Shown piece after piece: positions 47,921-57,472 of a stretch of DNA of 64,000 nt; position 1 is the first letter of the stretch; every line of letters starts with the position of its first letter. Location of the stretch: positions 1 to 64,000 of the forward strand of contig CASDQW010000119.1 in assembly GCA_949282965.1 (NCBI GenBank). Direction: 5' to 3'. The notes below the pieces were generated by a model. It had not been told where the DNA came from and made no database searches. It worked only from the letters and a program-made list of their open reading frames with translations. The position numbers and the translations under genes are program-made. Source of the DNA: an uncultured Lentisphaeria bacterium (GTDB lineage Bacteria; Verrucomicrobiota; Lentisphaeria; Victivallales; Victivallaceae).

Positions 47921-48945
47921 CCGGCATTCTCCGTTAACGGATAATGGCAACGGCAGGTGTGAGACGGGGCGATTTCCCGTTCTTCCGGCATTTGATCGCG
48001 GCAGAGTCGTTGTTGTTCCTCCGGCAGTGCGGCACAATGTTCACAGCGCCCGAAGAAGCGGCAGCCGCGCGGATATTGCCCCGGCGGCGGGACGGTTCCC
48101 GGAATCGTGGTCAGCCGGGTTCGGTCGGATCCGGGACGCGGCACCGCCGCCAGCAATGCGGCGGTATAAGGATGAGCCGGGGTTCGGAGCAGTGCTTCCG
48201 TAACGCAGCTTTCCACCAGCGTTCCCGCGTACATGACGGCGACGCGGTCGGCCAGTTCGGCGACGATGCCGAGATTGTGGGTGACGAGAATGACGCCCAT
48301 GTTTCGTTCTTTCCGCGTCCGGTCGATCAATTCCAGAATCTGGGCCTGAATCGTCACGTCCAGGGCAGTGGTCGGTTCATCCGCCACCAGCAGCCGGGGG
48401 GCGCCGGCGAGGGCCATGGCGATCATGACGCGCTGCTGCATGCCGCCGGAAAGTTCGTGAGGGTAGGCATCCGCCCGGCTTTCCGGAGCGGGAATACCGA
48501 CCCGGGCAAGCAGGGCGATGACTTCGGCGCGAACGTCTTCGATTTCCGGACGGTGCAGTTCGATCGCCTCGGCGATCTGATCTCCGATCCGCAATACCGG
48601 ATTGAGGGAGGCGGACGGTTCCTGAAAGATGTAGCCGATACCGCCGCCGCGCACCCGCTGCAACGCCCGCGATGAGGCCTGCTGCAGCTCCACGGGGCCG
48701 TCTTCGGCGAAGAAACGGATGGCGTCCGCCTCGACCCGGGCCGGCGGAGACGGCAGCAGCCGGGTCAGGGCCAGACAGCTGATGCTTTTGCCGCAACCGG
48801 ATTCGCCGACAAGGGCGAGAATTTCTCCGGCGTCGACATGAAACGATACGGAACTGACTACCGGCAGGATTTTTTCGCCGGCGATGAAACCGATGTTCAG
48901 GTTGATGGTTTCCAGCAGTCGCGTATGTGTCGATGTTTGTTCCAT
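47917..48945 (-). CDS. Oligopeptide/dipeptide ABC transporter ATP-binding protein
   Basis: A 342-residue ATPase with Walker A (GESGCGKS), Q-loop, signature LSGGMQQR, Walker B (LLVADEPTTALDV) and the oligopeptide-transporter C-terminal extension (PRGCRFFGRCEHC, then Cys residues). This is the DppD/OppD type. No permease or binding protein is present in the window. Coupled by 4 bp to the TPR gene. The C-terminal Cys cluster (CRFFGRCEHCAAL, C) may bind an Fe-S cluster, as in some OppD/F proteins. Confidence 0.9.
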   Translation of the reverse strand: MEQTSTHTRLLETINLNIGFIAGEKILPVVSSVSFHVDAGEILALVGESGCGKSISCLALTRLLPSPPARVEADAIRFFAEDGPVELQQASSRALQRVRGGGIGYIFQEPSASLNPVLRIGDQIAEAIELHRPEIEDVRAEVIALLARVGIPAPESRADAYPHELSGGMQQRVMIAMALAGAPRLLVADEPTTALDVTIQAQILELIDRTRKERNMGVILVTHNLGIVAELADRVAVMYAGTLVESCVTEALLRTPAHPYTAALLAAVPRPGSDRTRLTTIPGTVPPPGQYPRGCRFFGRCEHCAALPEEQQRLCRDQMPEEREIAPSHTCRCHYPLTENAG

Positions 48946-49069
48946 ACCTTATACTATACAGCAGCCTGTCGAAATATTCCACGGATTTTTCCTTGATTCC
49001 GTAGAAAATGGTGGGAACCCGGTTATATTATGACGGATTCTTGTATGTGATTCAAAAACGTGGAGCGGA

Positions 49070-50305
49070 ATGCCGATGGAAAAAGTGTTCATCACCGGTC
49101 GCGGTCTTGTGACGCCGCTGGGTAACGGTCTGGCGGCCAATGAGCAGGCTTTGCGGGACGGCAGGTCGGGCGTGGTCCGAGTGCCCGAGTTCGTCGACCA
49201 TCAGTTGGAAAGCCTGGTGGGCGGGCTGGCGGATGAAAATCCGCCGACAACGCTGATCGACCGGAAAACGTTGCGTTTCTGTCCCCCCACCGGCGTCATG
49301 TCCGTGGCGGCGGTGAGCGAGGCGCTGGCAGAGGCGGGAATCGCTCTGGAAGAGGTGCCGCATATGCGCATCGCGGTGATCGGCGGGGTGGCGGGAAGCA
49401 ACTATCGGGAAGTTTTCAGGGAAACCCGGAAATTTGACGATTCCGGCAAACTGCGCACGGTTTCGCCGTATGTGGTGCCGCGGGTCATGCCCTCTTCAGC
49501 CATTTCCAATCTGTCGTTGATTTTCGGATTCACGGGTGAGTCTTACGACGTTTCCGCGGCCTGCGCCAGCAGTGCCCTGGCGGTCATGGTCGCCACCCGG
49601 CTGATTCGAAGCGGGCTCTATGACATCATCGTGGCCGGCGGTGTGGAGCAGCTGGACTGGGTGCAGGCGCTGGGGTTCAACGCCATTCGCGCGCTTTCCC
49701 GCAAATATAACGATCAACCCGCGATCGCCAGCCGGCCTTTTGACCGGGATCGGGATGGTTTTGTGCTGGCGGGCGGTGCGGGCTATGTGATTCTGGAATC
49801 CGGGCGCAGCGTCGCCCGGCGCGGGGCCCGCGCCATCAGCGAAATCAGCGGCGTCGCCTCCAACAGCAATGCGACGGATATGGTGGTGCCGGATGCGCCG
49901 TCCTGCATGGAAGTCATGCGGCACGCGGTGGCGGACGCCGGTTTGAATCCGTCTGACATTGCCTATGTGAATACGCACGGGACCGCCACGCCGGTGGGCG
50001 ATCCGGTGGAGATGGCGGCACTGCGCGAGGTCTTCGGCAGCAAAGTGGCCATTAACAGCACAAAATCCCAGACCGGGCATATGGTTGGAGCGACCGGTGC
50101 CGCGGAAATTATTTTTACGTCGATCATGATGGAAAAGGGGTTTCTGTCGCGTTCCATCAACCTGGACAACCCCGAACCGGAATTCGGCTGGGCCGACCTG
50201 ATCCGCGAATACCGGGAAGGAGTCCGGGTCCGCCACGCGCTGTCGAACAGTTTTGCCTTCGGCGGTTCGAACGTCAGTGTGGTGATTTCCGATTGCGGCA
50301 ACTGA
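49070..50305 (+). CDS. Beta-ketoacyl-[ACP] synthase (KAS I/II type)
   Basis: About 411 residues. Condensing-enzyme motifs are complete: VSAACASSALAV with catalytic Cys165, NTHGTATPVGD (His), and NSTKSQTGHMVGATGA (Lys and His). It elongates fatty acyl chains with malonyl-ACP. GGAGCGGA precedes ATG 49070; an ATG two codons later is equally good. FabB versus FabF cannot be decided. It is followed after 3 bp by lipA: fatty-acid elongation and lipoylation genes together fit synthesis of the octanoyl-ACP that feeds lipoate. Confidence 0.9.
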   Translation: MPMEKVFITGRGLVTPLGNGLAANEQALRDGRSGVVRVPEFVDHQLESLVGGLADENPPTTLIDRKTLRFCPPTGVMSVAAVSEALAEAGIALEEVPHMRIAVIGGVAGSNYREVFRETRKFDDSGKLRTVSPYVVPRVMPSSAISNLSLIFGFTGESYDVSAACASSALAVMVATRLIRSGLYDIIVAGGVEQLDWVQALGFNAIRALSRKYNDQPAIASRPFDRDRDGFVLAGGAGYVILESGRSVARRGARAISEISGVASNSNATDMVVPDAPSCMEVMRHAVADAGLNPSDIAYVNTHGTATPVGDPVEMAALREVFGSKVAINSTKSQTGHMVGATGAAEIIFTSIMMEKGFLSRSINLDNPEPEFGWADLIREYREGVRVRHALSNSFAFGGSNVSVVISDCGN

Positions 50306-50308
50306 GCA

Positions 50309-51226
50309 ATGGCCGGAACCGGAGTATTGCCCCGGCCGCGCCTGCCGGCGTGGATCCGGGTGAAAGTCGAGGTCGGCAGCGGGCGTGAAGAAGTGACCGC
50401 TCTGTTGCGGGATTTGCGCTTGAATACCGTCTGCGCCGGGGCCCGCTGCCCGAATCTGGGCGAGTGTTTTCATCGGCGGACCGCCACTTTTCTGATCATG
50501 GGCGATCATTGCACGCGGGATTGCCGGTTCTGCGGCATTCCGCATGCCGCGCACCCGGCGCCGCCGGAGCCGGACGAGGCGGAGCGGGTGGCCGAGGCCG
50601 CGGTGAAACTGAATTTGCGTTATGTGGTTGTCACCAGCGTGACGCGGGACGATCTGCCCGACGGCGGGGCCGGATGTTTTGCCGCGACGACAGCGGCGGT
50701 CCGGCGGCGGTTGCCGGACGCGGGTGTGGAAGTGCTGACGCCGGACTTCAACGGCGACGCCGATGCGGTGCGCCGGGTGTTGTCGGCGGGACCGGTGGTA
50801 TTCAACCACAATCTGGAAACGGTGGAACGGCTCTCCGCGCAGATCCGCTGCCGGGCGACCTACCGGCGTTCGCTGGCGGTTCTGGCGCTGGCGGCGCGGC
50901 TGGGAGCGGGGCGCATTCCGGTCAAATCCGGACTGATGGTGGGATTGGGCGAGGACGATGCGGAGGTGCTGACGGCCATGCGCGATCTGCGCGATGCCGG
51001 GGTGACCCTGCTGACGGTGGGGCAATATCTGCCGCCGTCGCCGTCACATTGGCCGCTGGCGCGTTATGTGACTCCGGAACAGTTTGCGCGCTACCGGGAG
51101 GCGGCGCTCGACATGGGGTTTGTGAATGTGGCCGCGGGGCCGCTGGTGCGCAGTTCTTTCCGGGCGGAGGAGCTGGCGGGAAACCCGGGAAGGGGGATGA
51201 CGGCGGAAACCGGGAAAAAGTTGTGA
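50309..51226 (+). CDS. lipA: Lipoyl synthase
   Basis: A 305-residue radical-SAM protein. The auxiliary cluster motif CAGARCPNLGEC (C-x4-C-x5-C) and the radical-SAM triad CTRDCRFC are present, with the C-terminal RSSF variant of the RSSY motif. It inserts two sulfurs into octanoyl groups on carrier proteins. Start ATG 50309, 3 bp after the ketoacyl synthase stop. Followed by tRNA-Lys. Confidence 0.95.
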   Translation: MAGTGVLPRPRLPAWIRVKVEVGSGREEVTALLRDLRLNTVCAGARCPNLGECFHRRTATFLIMGDHCTRDCRFCGIPHAAHPAPPEPDEAERVAEAAVKLNLRYVVVTSVTRDDLPDGGAGCFAATTAAVRRRLPDAGVEVLTPDFNGDADAVRRVLSAGPVVFNHNLETVERLSAQIRCRATYRRSLAVLALAARLGAGRIPVKSGLMVGLGEDDAEVLTAMRDLRDAGVTLLTVGQYLPPSPSHWPLARYVTPEQFARYREAALDMGFVNVAAGPLVRSSFRAEELAGNPGRGMTAETGKKL

Positions 51227-51304
51227 AAAAAAATGTTTTCAGCTTGATTTTTTCAGATTGATACGGTAAAGTAATAAATTGTAATCGCCGGAAGTGATTC
51301 TGGT

Positions 51305-51380
51305 GGGTTGATAGCTCAGTCGGTAGAGCATCGCCCTTTTAAGGCGGTGGTCCTGGGTTCGAGTCCCAGTCAACCCACCA
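51305..51380 (+). tRNA. tRNA-Lys (TTT anticodon)
   Basis: Cloverleaf with acceptor GGGTTGA/TCAACCC, D arm TAGCTCAGTCGGTAGAGCA, anticodon stem TCGCC/GGCGG with loop CTTTTAA (anticodon TTT), T arm GGTTCGAGTCCC, discriminator A and encoded CCA. 76 nt. Upstream of rpmB. Confidence 0.95.
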
Positions 51381-51455
51381 TTTTTATTTTTTTGCAGATA
51401 AGAAAACATTCAAATAACGGCCAGAGCAGGCGCTGCCGGCCGGGGGAGATCGGAA

Positions 51456-51683
51456 ATGAGCAATGTTTGTCATTTTTGCGGCAAGAGCAAAGTGGTCGGC
51501 GGCTGCATTACCCGCAAGGGGTTGGCGAAAAAGGCCGGCGGGATCGGGATGCACGTGGTCAAGAACGTGAAACGGACCTTCGAACCGAACCTGCAGAGCG
51601 TCAAAATCAGCGAAGGCGGCACGGTCAAGACGGTGAAGTTGTGCACCTCCTGCATCCGTACCGGAAACTTCCAGAAGGCGTAA
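51456..51683 (+). CDS. rpmB: 50S ribosomal protein L28, zinc-ribbon type
   Basis: A 75-residue protein with the L28 pattern (KRTFEPNLQSVKI, RTGNFQKA). Two CxxC pairs (CHFC and CTSC) form the zinc-binding variant of L28. Start ATG 51456, preceded by GGGGGAGAT. A strong terminator follows at 51716-51751. Confidence 0.95.
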   Translation: MSNVCHFCGKSKVVGGCITRKGLAKKAGGIGMHVVKNVKRTFEPNLQSVKISEGGTVKTVKLCTSCIRTGNFQKA

Positions 51684-51715
51684 CGGCATCGGTGTCGCGA
51701 ATCGCTGGAAAGACG

Positions 51716-51751
51716 AAAAAACCGAATGGGGAAGTCCATTCGGTTTTTTTT
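51716..51751 (+). terminator. Intrinsic terminator after rpmB
   Basis: ACCGAATGG (51721-51729) and CCATTCGGT (51736-51744) form a 9-bp stem with a 6-nt loop, flanked by A-tract and followed by T residues (51744-51751). Bidirectional shape. Confidence 0.9.
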
Positions 51752-51999
51752 GCACATGGTGCCTTTTCAGTTATGAAAAAAAGCGCGGATAAATCAGTTG
51801 ACGCGGTTGCAAATCCGCCGGACTGAGTGTAATGTTTTAAACTGGTTGATTTTCGGAGAAATTTCCCGGGAAACGCCTGTCCGTCACCGGGGGCGTTCGG
51901 GAGCGGAAATACCGGAAACCACAGCGGTTGCAATCAGATTCAGGGAAGACCCGGAATACTTGCTTGTCATACCATACAACATCCATAACGGAGGAAAAA
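51752..51999 (+). other. Intergenic leader upstream of nifJ
   Basis: 248 bp without a gene. It contains the promoter and 5' leader of the pyruvate oxidoreductase gene; no clear -35/-10 pair and no riboswitch fold could be recognised. GGAGG lies at about 51990, 6 nt before ATG 52000. Confidence 0.4.
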
Positions 52000-54900
52000 A
52001 TGGGTAAAAAAATGCAGACCATCGACGGGAATTACGCTGCGGCATACGTAGCGTATGCCTTCAGCGAAGTGGCGGCGATCTATCCGATCACGCCCTCGTC
52101 GACGATGGGCGAGTACGCCGACATCTGGGCCAGCCAGGGCCAGAAAAACATGTTCGGCGAAAAGGTGGAAGTATCGGAAATGCAGTCCGAAGCCGGCGCG
52201 GCCGGTGCGGTGCACGGCTCACTGAGCGCCGGTGCCCTGACGACGACCTTCACCGCGTCGCAGGGGTTGTTGCTGATGATTCCGAATATGTACAAGATCG
52301 CCGGGGAAATGCTGCCGACGGTGTTCCATGTGTCCGCCCGTGCGCTGGCTGCCCAGTCCCTTTCGATTTTCGGTGACCACTCCGACGTGATGAGCTGCCG
52401 CGCGACCGGGTATGCGATGACCTCCGCCGCTTCGATTCAGGAAACTCACGACCTGGCGCTGGTGGCGCATCTGTCCACGCTCGAAAGCCAGGTGCCGTTC
52501 CTCTCCTTCTTTGACGGGTTCCGCACCTCCCATGAAATCCAGAAGGTCGAACTGCTTGATTATGCCGATATGAAGTCCATGGTCAACATGGAATTCGTCG
52601 AACGCTTCCGCAACCGGGCGCTCCGTCCGGAAGCGCCGTACGCCAAAATGGCGGCGCAGAACCCCGACGTCTATTTCCAGGGTCGCGAAACCACCAACAA
52701 CATCTATGCCGAACTGCCCGCCGTCGTGCAGAAGTACATGGATGCGCTGGCCAAGATGACTGGACGTCAGTATCACCTGTTCGACTATGTCGGCGCCCCC
52801 GATGCGGACCGCGTGATCGTGGCGATGGGCTCCGGCTGCGAAACGATCGAAGAAGCGATCAATTACCTGAACCAGAAGGGCGAAAAACTCGGCCTGATCA
52901 AGGTCCGGCTTTATCGTCCGTTCGACGCCAAGGCGCTGGTCAGCGTCCTGCCGAAAACGGTCAAGGCGGTGGCCGTGCTCGACCGCTGCAAGGAACCCGG
53001 TTCGCAGGGCGAGCCGCTGTTCCTCGACGTGCAGGCTGCGTTCGCCGGTACTCCGGTGAAGGTGATCGGCGGTCGTTACGGGCTGGCCAGCAAGGAATTT
53101 ACGCCGTCGATGGTGCTGGCGATCTACAAGCACCTGGCCGGCAAATGCACCCACAACTTCACCGTCGGTATCAACGACGACGTCTCGCATTTGTCGCTGC
53201 CGGTGGACGAAGTGATCGTCACCGAACCCGCGGGCACGACCGCTTGCATGTTCTGGGGCCTCGGTTCCGACGGGACGGTCGGCTCCAACAAGAACTCGAT
53301 CAAGATCATCGGCGACCATACCAATAAGTATGTGCAGGCGTACTTCTCCTACGACTCGAAGAAGTCGGGCGGGGTAACCGTTTCTCACCTGCGCTTCGGC
53401 GATACGCCGATCATGTCGCCCTACCTGATCACCGCGCCGAACTTCGTGGCCTGCCACAATCCGGCGTATGTCGGCCGCTTTGATCTGCTGGCCGGGATCA
53501 AGGAAGGCGGCGTTTTCCTGATCAACACCGCGGTGCCGGCGGACAAGGTGTTCGCCAGCTTCACCCGCGACATGCAGGAAACCATCATTGCCAAGAAGAT
53601 CAAGGTGTACGCGATTGACGCGTTGAAGATCGCGCTGGAAGTGGGCAGCCCGAAATACATTTCCACGATCATGCAGACCTGCTTCTTCAAACTGGCGGCG
53701 ATCATTCCGGCGGACGAAGCGATCGGCTACATCAAGGGCGCGATCGAAAAGAAATTCGCCAAGAAAGGCAAGGAAATCGTCGATCAGAACATCCGCTGCG
53801 TGGATCAGGCGCTCTCCGGGCTCTTCGAAGTCCAGATCCCGGCGGAAATCACCGAATCCTATGTCGCGCCGAAGATGGCGTACGACAATGGTGAAGTCTT
53901 CAATACCACGCTGCTGAAGCCGATCGTCGAACTGCGCGGGGATTCCATTCCGGTGTCCGCGATGTCCATCGACGGCTCGATGCCGACCGCCACTTCCCGT
54001 TTCGAAAAACGGGGGATTGCACCGAAGGTTCCGACCTGGGATGCCGCCAAGTGCATCCAGTGCAACCAGTGCGTGATGGCCTGTCCGCATGCGGCGATCC
54101 GCGCCAAGCTGGTGGCTCCCGCCGATCTGGCGAACAAGCCCGCGAGCTTCCTGACCGTCGACGCCAAGGGCGTCAAGGTGCCGGGTCTCCAGTATCGGAT
54201 GCAGGTATATATCGAAGACTGCACCGGCTGCGGCGTTTGCGTGGAAACCTGCCCGGCCAAGGAAAAAGCGCTCTCCTTCAGCCCGATCGATGTCGAACGG
54301 GCGGCCGGCCAGAACGCCAATGTCGATTTCTTCGAAGCTCTGCCTGACAATGAACTCGGCGGCGTTTCCGCGGCCACGGTGAAGGGTTCGCAGTTCCTGA
54401 AACCCTATTTCGAATTCTCCGGTGCCTGCGCCGGCTGCGGTGAAACGCCGTATGTCAAGCTGGTCTCCCAGCTCTTCGGGAACCGCATGATCGTGGCGAA
54501 CGCCACCGGCTGCTCCTCGATCTACGGCGGCTCTTTCCCGTCGTTGCCGTATTGCAAGGATAAGAACGGACGCGGACCGGCCTGGGCGAACTCGCTCTTC
54601 GAAGACAACGCGGAATACGGCTACGGCATGCGCCTGGCGGTGGACAACAACCGCAAACAGCTGATGACGAACGTGAAGCGTGCCATGGAACTCGGCGTCT
54701 GCTGCGACGAAATGAAGGGTATGCTCGAAACCGCCATCGCCAACTGGGACAAGAACGATGACGAAGCGATCGCCCTCCAGAAGAAGATCGGCGACCTGCT
54801 GCCGAAGGCGGTGGAAAAGACCAGCGGCGAACTCCGGGAAGTCTTCAGCAAAATGCTGGAACTCAAGGATTACTTCGTGGACAAGTCGGTGTGGATCCTC

Positions 54901-55521
54901 GGCGGCGACGGCTGGGCTTATGACATCGGTTACGGCGGGTTGGACCATGTGGTCGCGCAGAACCGGAACGTCAATATTCTGGTGCTCGACACGGAAGTCT
55001 ACTCCAACACCGGCGGCCAGGCTTCCAAGTCGACGCCGATCGGGGCGGTGGCGCTGTTCGCCAACTCCGGGAAGCGCCTGACCAAGAAGAACCTCGGCTT
55101 CATGTGCATGAGCTACGGGAACGTCTATGTTGCTTCGATCTGCATGGGTGCCAACCGGCAGCAGACGCTGCAGGCGATCCGTGAAGCTGAAGCCTACAAC
55201 GGGCCGTCGATCATTCTGGCCTACGCGCCGTGTATCGCTCACGGGATCAAGGGCGACATGCGCATGAGCCAGGCGGAAGCCAAACGAGCGGTGGATGCCG
55301 GTTACTGGCCGTTGTATCGCTACAACCCGGCCGCGGAAAAGCCGTTTGTCTGGGAAACCAAGGAAGCCACTGCCAGCTTCATGGACTTCATCCGCAGTGA
55401 ACGTCGTTATGCTTCGCTGCAGAAGACGGCTCCGAGCGAAGCGGAAGCGCTCTACCAGCGCGCCGAAGCGGATAATAATCGCCGGATGAATTTCTACAAG
55501 AAACTGGGAGAAATCCTCTGA
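52000..55521 (+). CDS. nifJ: Pyruvate:ferredoxin (flavodoxin) oxidoreductase
   Basis: A 1173-residue single-chain enzyme from ATG 52000 (GGAGG upstream). N-terminal domain opens NYAAAYVAYAFSEVAAIYPI; two [4Fe-4S] motifs lie at residues about 684-760 (CIQCNQCVMACPH; CTGCGVCVETCPAK); the C-terminal thiamine-diphosphate domain has CSGAC-like CAGCGETPY and the cofactor-binding run GDGWAYDIGYGG ... NTGGQASKSTP. It oxidises pyruvate to acetyl-CoA and CO2 and reduces ferredoxin. This is the main electron source for the [FeFe]-hydrogenases encoded downstream. A strong terminator follows at 55579-55613. Confidence 0.97.
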   Translation: MGKKMQTIDGNYAAAYVAYAFSEVAAIYPITPSSTMGEYADIWASQGQKNMFGEKVEVSEMQSEAGAAGAVHGSLSAGALTTTFTASQGLLLMIPNMYKIAGEMLPTVFHVSARALAAQSLSIFGDHSDVMSCRATGYAMTSAASIQETHDLALVAHLSTLESQVPFLSFFDGFRTSHEIQKVELLDYADMKSMVNMEFVERFRNRALRPEAPYAKMAAQNPDVYFQGRETTNNIYAELPAVVQKYMDALAKMTGRQYHLFDYVGAPDADRVIVAMGSGCETIEEAINYLNQKGEKLGLIKVRLYRPFDAKALVSVLPKTVKAVAVLDRCKEPGSQGEPLFLDVQAAFAGTPVKVIGGRYGLASKEFTPSMVLAIYKHLAGKCTHNFTVGINDDVSHLSLPVDEVIVTEPAGTTACMFWGLGSDGTVGSNKNSIKIIGDHTNKYVQAYFSYDSKKSGGVTVSHLRFGDTPIMSPYLITAPNFVACHNPAYVGRFDLLAGIKEGGVFLINTAVPADKVFASFTRDMQETIIAKKIKVYAIDALKIALEVGSPKYISTIMQTCFFKLAAIIPADEAIGYIKGAIEKKFAKKGKEIVDQNIRCVDQALSGLFEVQIPAEITESYVAPKMAYDNGEVFNTTLLKPIVELRGDSIPVSAMSIDGSMPTATSRFEKRGIAPKVPTWDAAKCIQCNQCVMACPHAAIRAKLVAPADLANKPASFLTVDAKGVKVPGLQYRMQVYIEDCTGCGVCVETCPAKEKALSFSPIDVERAAGQNANVDFFEALPDNELGGVSAATVKGSQFLKPYFEFSGACAGCGETPYVKLVSQLFGNRMIVANATGCSSIYGGSFPSLPYCKDKNGRGPAWANSLFEDNAEYGYGMRLAVDNNRKQLMTNVKRAMELGVCCDEMKGMLETAIANWDKNDDEAIALQKKIGDLLPKAVEKTSGELREVFSKMLELKDYFVDKSVWILGGDGWAYDIGYGGLDHVVAQNRNVNILVLDTEVYSNTGGQASKSTPIGAVALFANSGKRLTKKNLGFMCMSYGNVYVASICMGANRQQTLQAIREAEAYNGPSIILAYAPCIAHGIKGDMRMSQAEAKRAVDAGYWPLYRYNPAAEKPFVWETKEATASFMDFIRSERRYASLQKTAPSEAEALYQRAEADNNRRMNFYKKLGEIL

Positions 55522-55578
55522 GCGTTATGACGACGCCCGCATCTTGACCGTTGATCAAACGGCAGGATGCTTTTCAGA

Positions 55579-55613
55579 CGGTGGATCGGAGAAATCCGGT
55601 CCACCGTTTTTTT
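55579..55613 (+). terminator. Intrinsic terminator after nifJ
   Basis: CGGTGGATCGGA (55579-55590) pairs with TCCGGTCCACCG (55595-55606) around a GAAA loop, one G-T pair, then seven T residues. On the other side lies the 3' end of the hydrogenase operon (55728). Confidence 0.92.
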
Positions 55614-55727
55614 CATGGAGACGATCTCTGAATGAACTGCGGGAAGGGGAAAAAAGCAAAAAAATCCGGAGAGAAGAAGGAATCTTGCTCTCCGGAGGTG
55701 ATCAGTGGGCGCAGTGGGACGTTCGAC

Positions 55728-57173
55728 TTATTCTTCCTTGGCCAGTTTGCGGACGGCCGCGCCACCTTTTTCGGCGTCCACCAGTGCGCAGGGGCCGCCG
55801 ACGCAGCCGCCTTCGCAGGCCATGACTTCGAGAAAATTCCCGGGAAGTTTACCGAGCGCATGCAGCTTCAGCATTCGCATATTCTTGCGGTCCACCGGGT
55901 TGATGAGCTTGCCGTCGATCTTGGGCGGGGTCTGTCCTTCGCCGGCACTCATTTCATGCAGGATCGCCGCAGTGACGCCGCAGCCCGCGCCGAAACCGCG
56001 CGCATAGGGATCGGCCTCCCGTTCCAGTTTCAATCCTTCCAGAGTCCCCAGATTGATTTCCCGCGCAGCGAAGAGTGCCCCGAGTTCTTCAAAGGTCATG
56101 ACGTAATCGACATTCGGATCCGAGCAGGCCTCTTTGCGCTTGGCGACGCAGGGACCGATGAAAACCGTTACGCATTCGGGATCGCGTTCCTTGGCCAGGC
56201 GGCCTGAATAAACCATCGGGGATGGCGTAGAGGAGACGAACCGGCGCATTTCCGGAATCAGCTTTTTCACCGCCTCGACATACGCCGGGCAGCAGGAGGA
56301 GGTCATCAGGTGGTCGCCGCGCTCCATGCGTTCGAAGAATTCTATCGCTTCATTGCGCGCGGTCAGCTCCGCCCCGGAGGCGACTTCCAGCATATCGGAA
56401 AATCCCGCTTTCCGCAGTCCCTCTGCCAGTTGCTCCAGCGTGGCCGGGAACTGTCCGATGATGGCCGGTGCCACCATGGCCACCACCCGGCGTCCCTCCT
56501 TCATCGCCCGGATCACCTCAATGATCTGAGAGCGTTCCAGCACTGCGCTGAACGGGCAGGCCTTGAGGCACTTTCCGCAGGAAATACAGGTATCGAAGTT
56601 GATCCATTCCCGGCCGCTCTCATCCTTGCGGATGGCGCCGGTGGGACAGGCTTCTTCGCAGGGAATCGGCACCCGGATGATGGCCTTGTAGGGGCAGACG
56701 GTGGTGCATTTGCCGCAGTCGATGCATTTGCTGTGGTCAATCTCCGCCTGCTTGGGGCCGACGGTAATGGCCTGTTTGGGGCAGGAGAAAGTGCAGGGCC
56801 GGGCAAAGCAGGCACGGCAGGCGTTGGTGATCACATAGTGCGATTCAATACAGCCGTAGCAGGCTACCGGGGCGACGCTGAGGACTTCTTTGGGCGGTTC
56901 CCGCCGGAGGCGGGCTTCGGCCAGATATTCGCGCAGAGGCTTGGCCTCATCAGTTTCATCTTCCACGCCGAAGCCGAGGATCCCCATGAGCCGGTATTTC
57001 AAAACGGCCCGGTCCTTGTAGACACAGCAGCGGGAGGCCGGCTGGTTGGATGGACGCATGACGATCGGAATGCGATCAATCTCCTGGTCCAGGGTTCCGT
57101 CCAGCTCACCGCGGATGACTCGGATCAGCAGTTCGCGCCGGACTCTTTCGGCGGCATTGTTCATACTCGGCAT
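55728..57173 (-). CDS. [FeFe]-hydrogenase, group B type
   Basis: A 481-residue protein. The N-terminal part carries several [4Fe-4S] motifs (CYGC, CRACFARPCTFSCP, CIDCGKCTTVCP, CISCGKCLKACP). The H-cluster domain has P1 TSSCCPAYV (about 288-296), P2 FIGPCVAKRKEA (about 337-348) and P3 EVMACEGGCVGGPC (about 447-460). These are all Cys ligands, but the P1 and P3 wording differs from prototypical group A (TSCCPxW, GGGQP). Group B enzymes are known from clostridia and Thermotogae and are little studied. It lacks a NAD or flavin domain. The gene follows the thioredoxin-like ferredoxin gene with a gap of 1 bp. Confidence 0.85.
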   Translation of the reverse strand: MPSMNNAAERVRRELLIRVIRGELDGTLDQEIDRIPIVMRPSNQPASRCCVYKDRAVLKYRLMGILGFGVEDETDEAKPLREYLAEARLRREPPKEVLSVAPVACYGCIESHYVITNACRACFARPCTFSCPKQAITVGPKQAEIDHSKCIDCGKCTTVCPYKAIIRVPIPCEEACPTGAIRKDESGREWINFDTCISCGKCLKACPFSAVLERSQIIEVIRAMKEGRRVVAMVAPAIIGQFPATLEQLAEGLRKAGFSDMLEVASGAELTARNEAIEFFERMERGDHLMTSSCCPAYVEAVKKLIPEMRRFVSSTPSPMVYSGRLAKERDPECVTVFIGPCVAKRKEACSDPNVDYVMTFEELGALFAAREINLGTLEGLKLEREADPYARGFGAGCGVTAAILHEMSAGEGQTPPKIDGKLINPVDRKNMRMLKLHALGKLPGNFLEVMACEGGCVGGPCALVDAEKGGAAVRKLAKEE

Positions 57174-57174
57174 T

Positions 57175-57453
57175 TTATTCAGCGTCTTTCTCTTTCAGCA
57201 TGGCTTTGATTTTTTCCGTAACCCGGGTGACGGTAGCCCGTTCGATGACAACGCGTTCGTCCAGACGGACGAAGGGGGCCCCGTCGAATTTTCGATCTTT
57301 GCAGAATCCCAGGCAGGTTCGGCCGACGATATCCACACGGTCCAGCAGTTCCGGTTCGAGATACTGCGCCAGATCCTGCAGCTCCGAGGCGCCCAGAATG
57401 AAACAGGTGGTGCCGAGACAAATCTCGACCTTCAATTTGGAACCGTTCCCCAT
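57175..57453 (-). CDS. Thioredoxin-like [2Fe-2S] ferredoxin (NuoE C-terminal type)
   Basis: 92 residues from ATG 57453 (GAGGAG upstream); an in-frame upstream stretch to 57516 is not part of the protein. The four Cys ligands are in CLGTTC and RTCLGFCKD, the pattern of NuoE/HydC thioredoxin-fold ferredoxins. It starts 19 bp after the phosphatase stop and lies just before the group B hydrogenase gene, of which it is the likely electron partner. Confidence 0.85.
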   Translation of the reverse strand: MGNGSKLKVEICLGTTCFILGASELQDLAQYLEPELLDRVDIVGRTCLGFCKDRKFDGAPFVRLDERVVIERATVTRVTEKIKAMLKEKDAE

Positions 57454-57472
57454 GACAAGGTCTCCTCTTCGT

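Noticed and set aside
52219-55242. 1007-codon minus-strand frame opposite nifJ
   Set aside because: The plus strand encodes a complete pyruvate oxidoreductase; the antisense frame is a by-product of codon bias and has no ribosome site or recognised domain.
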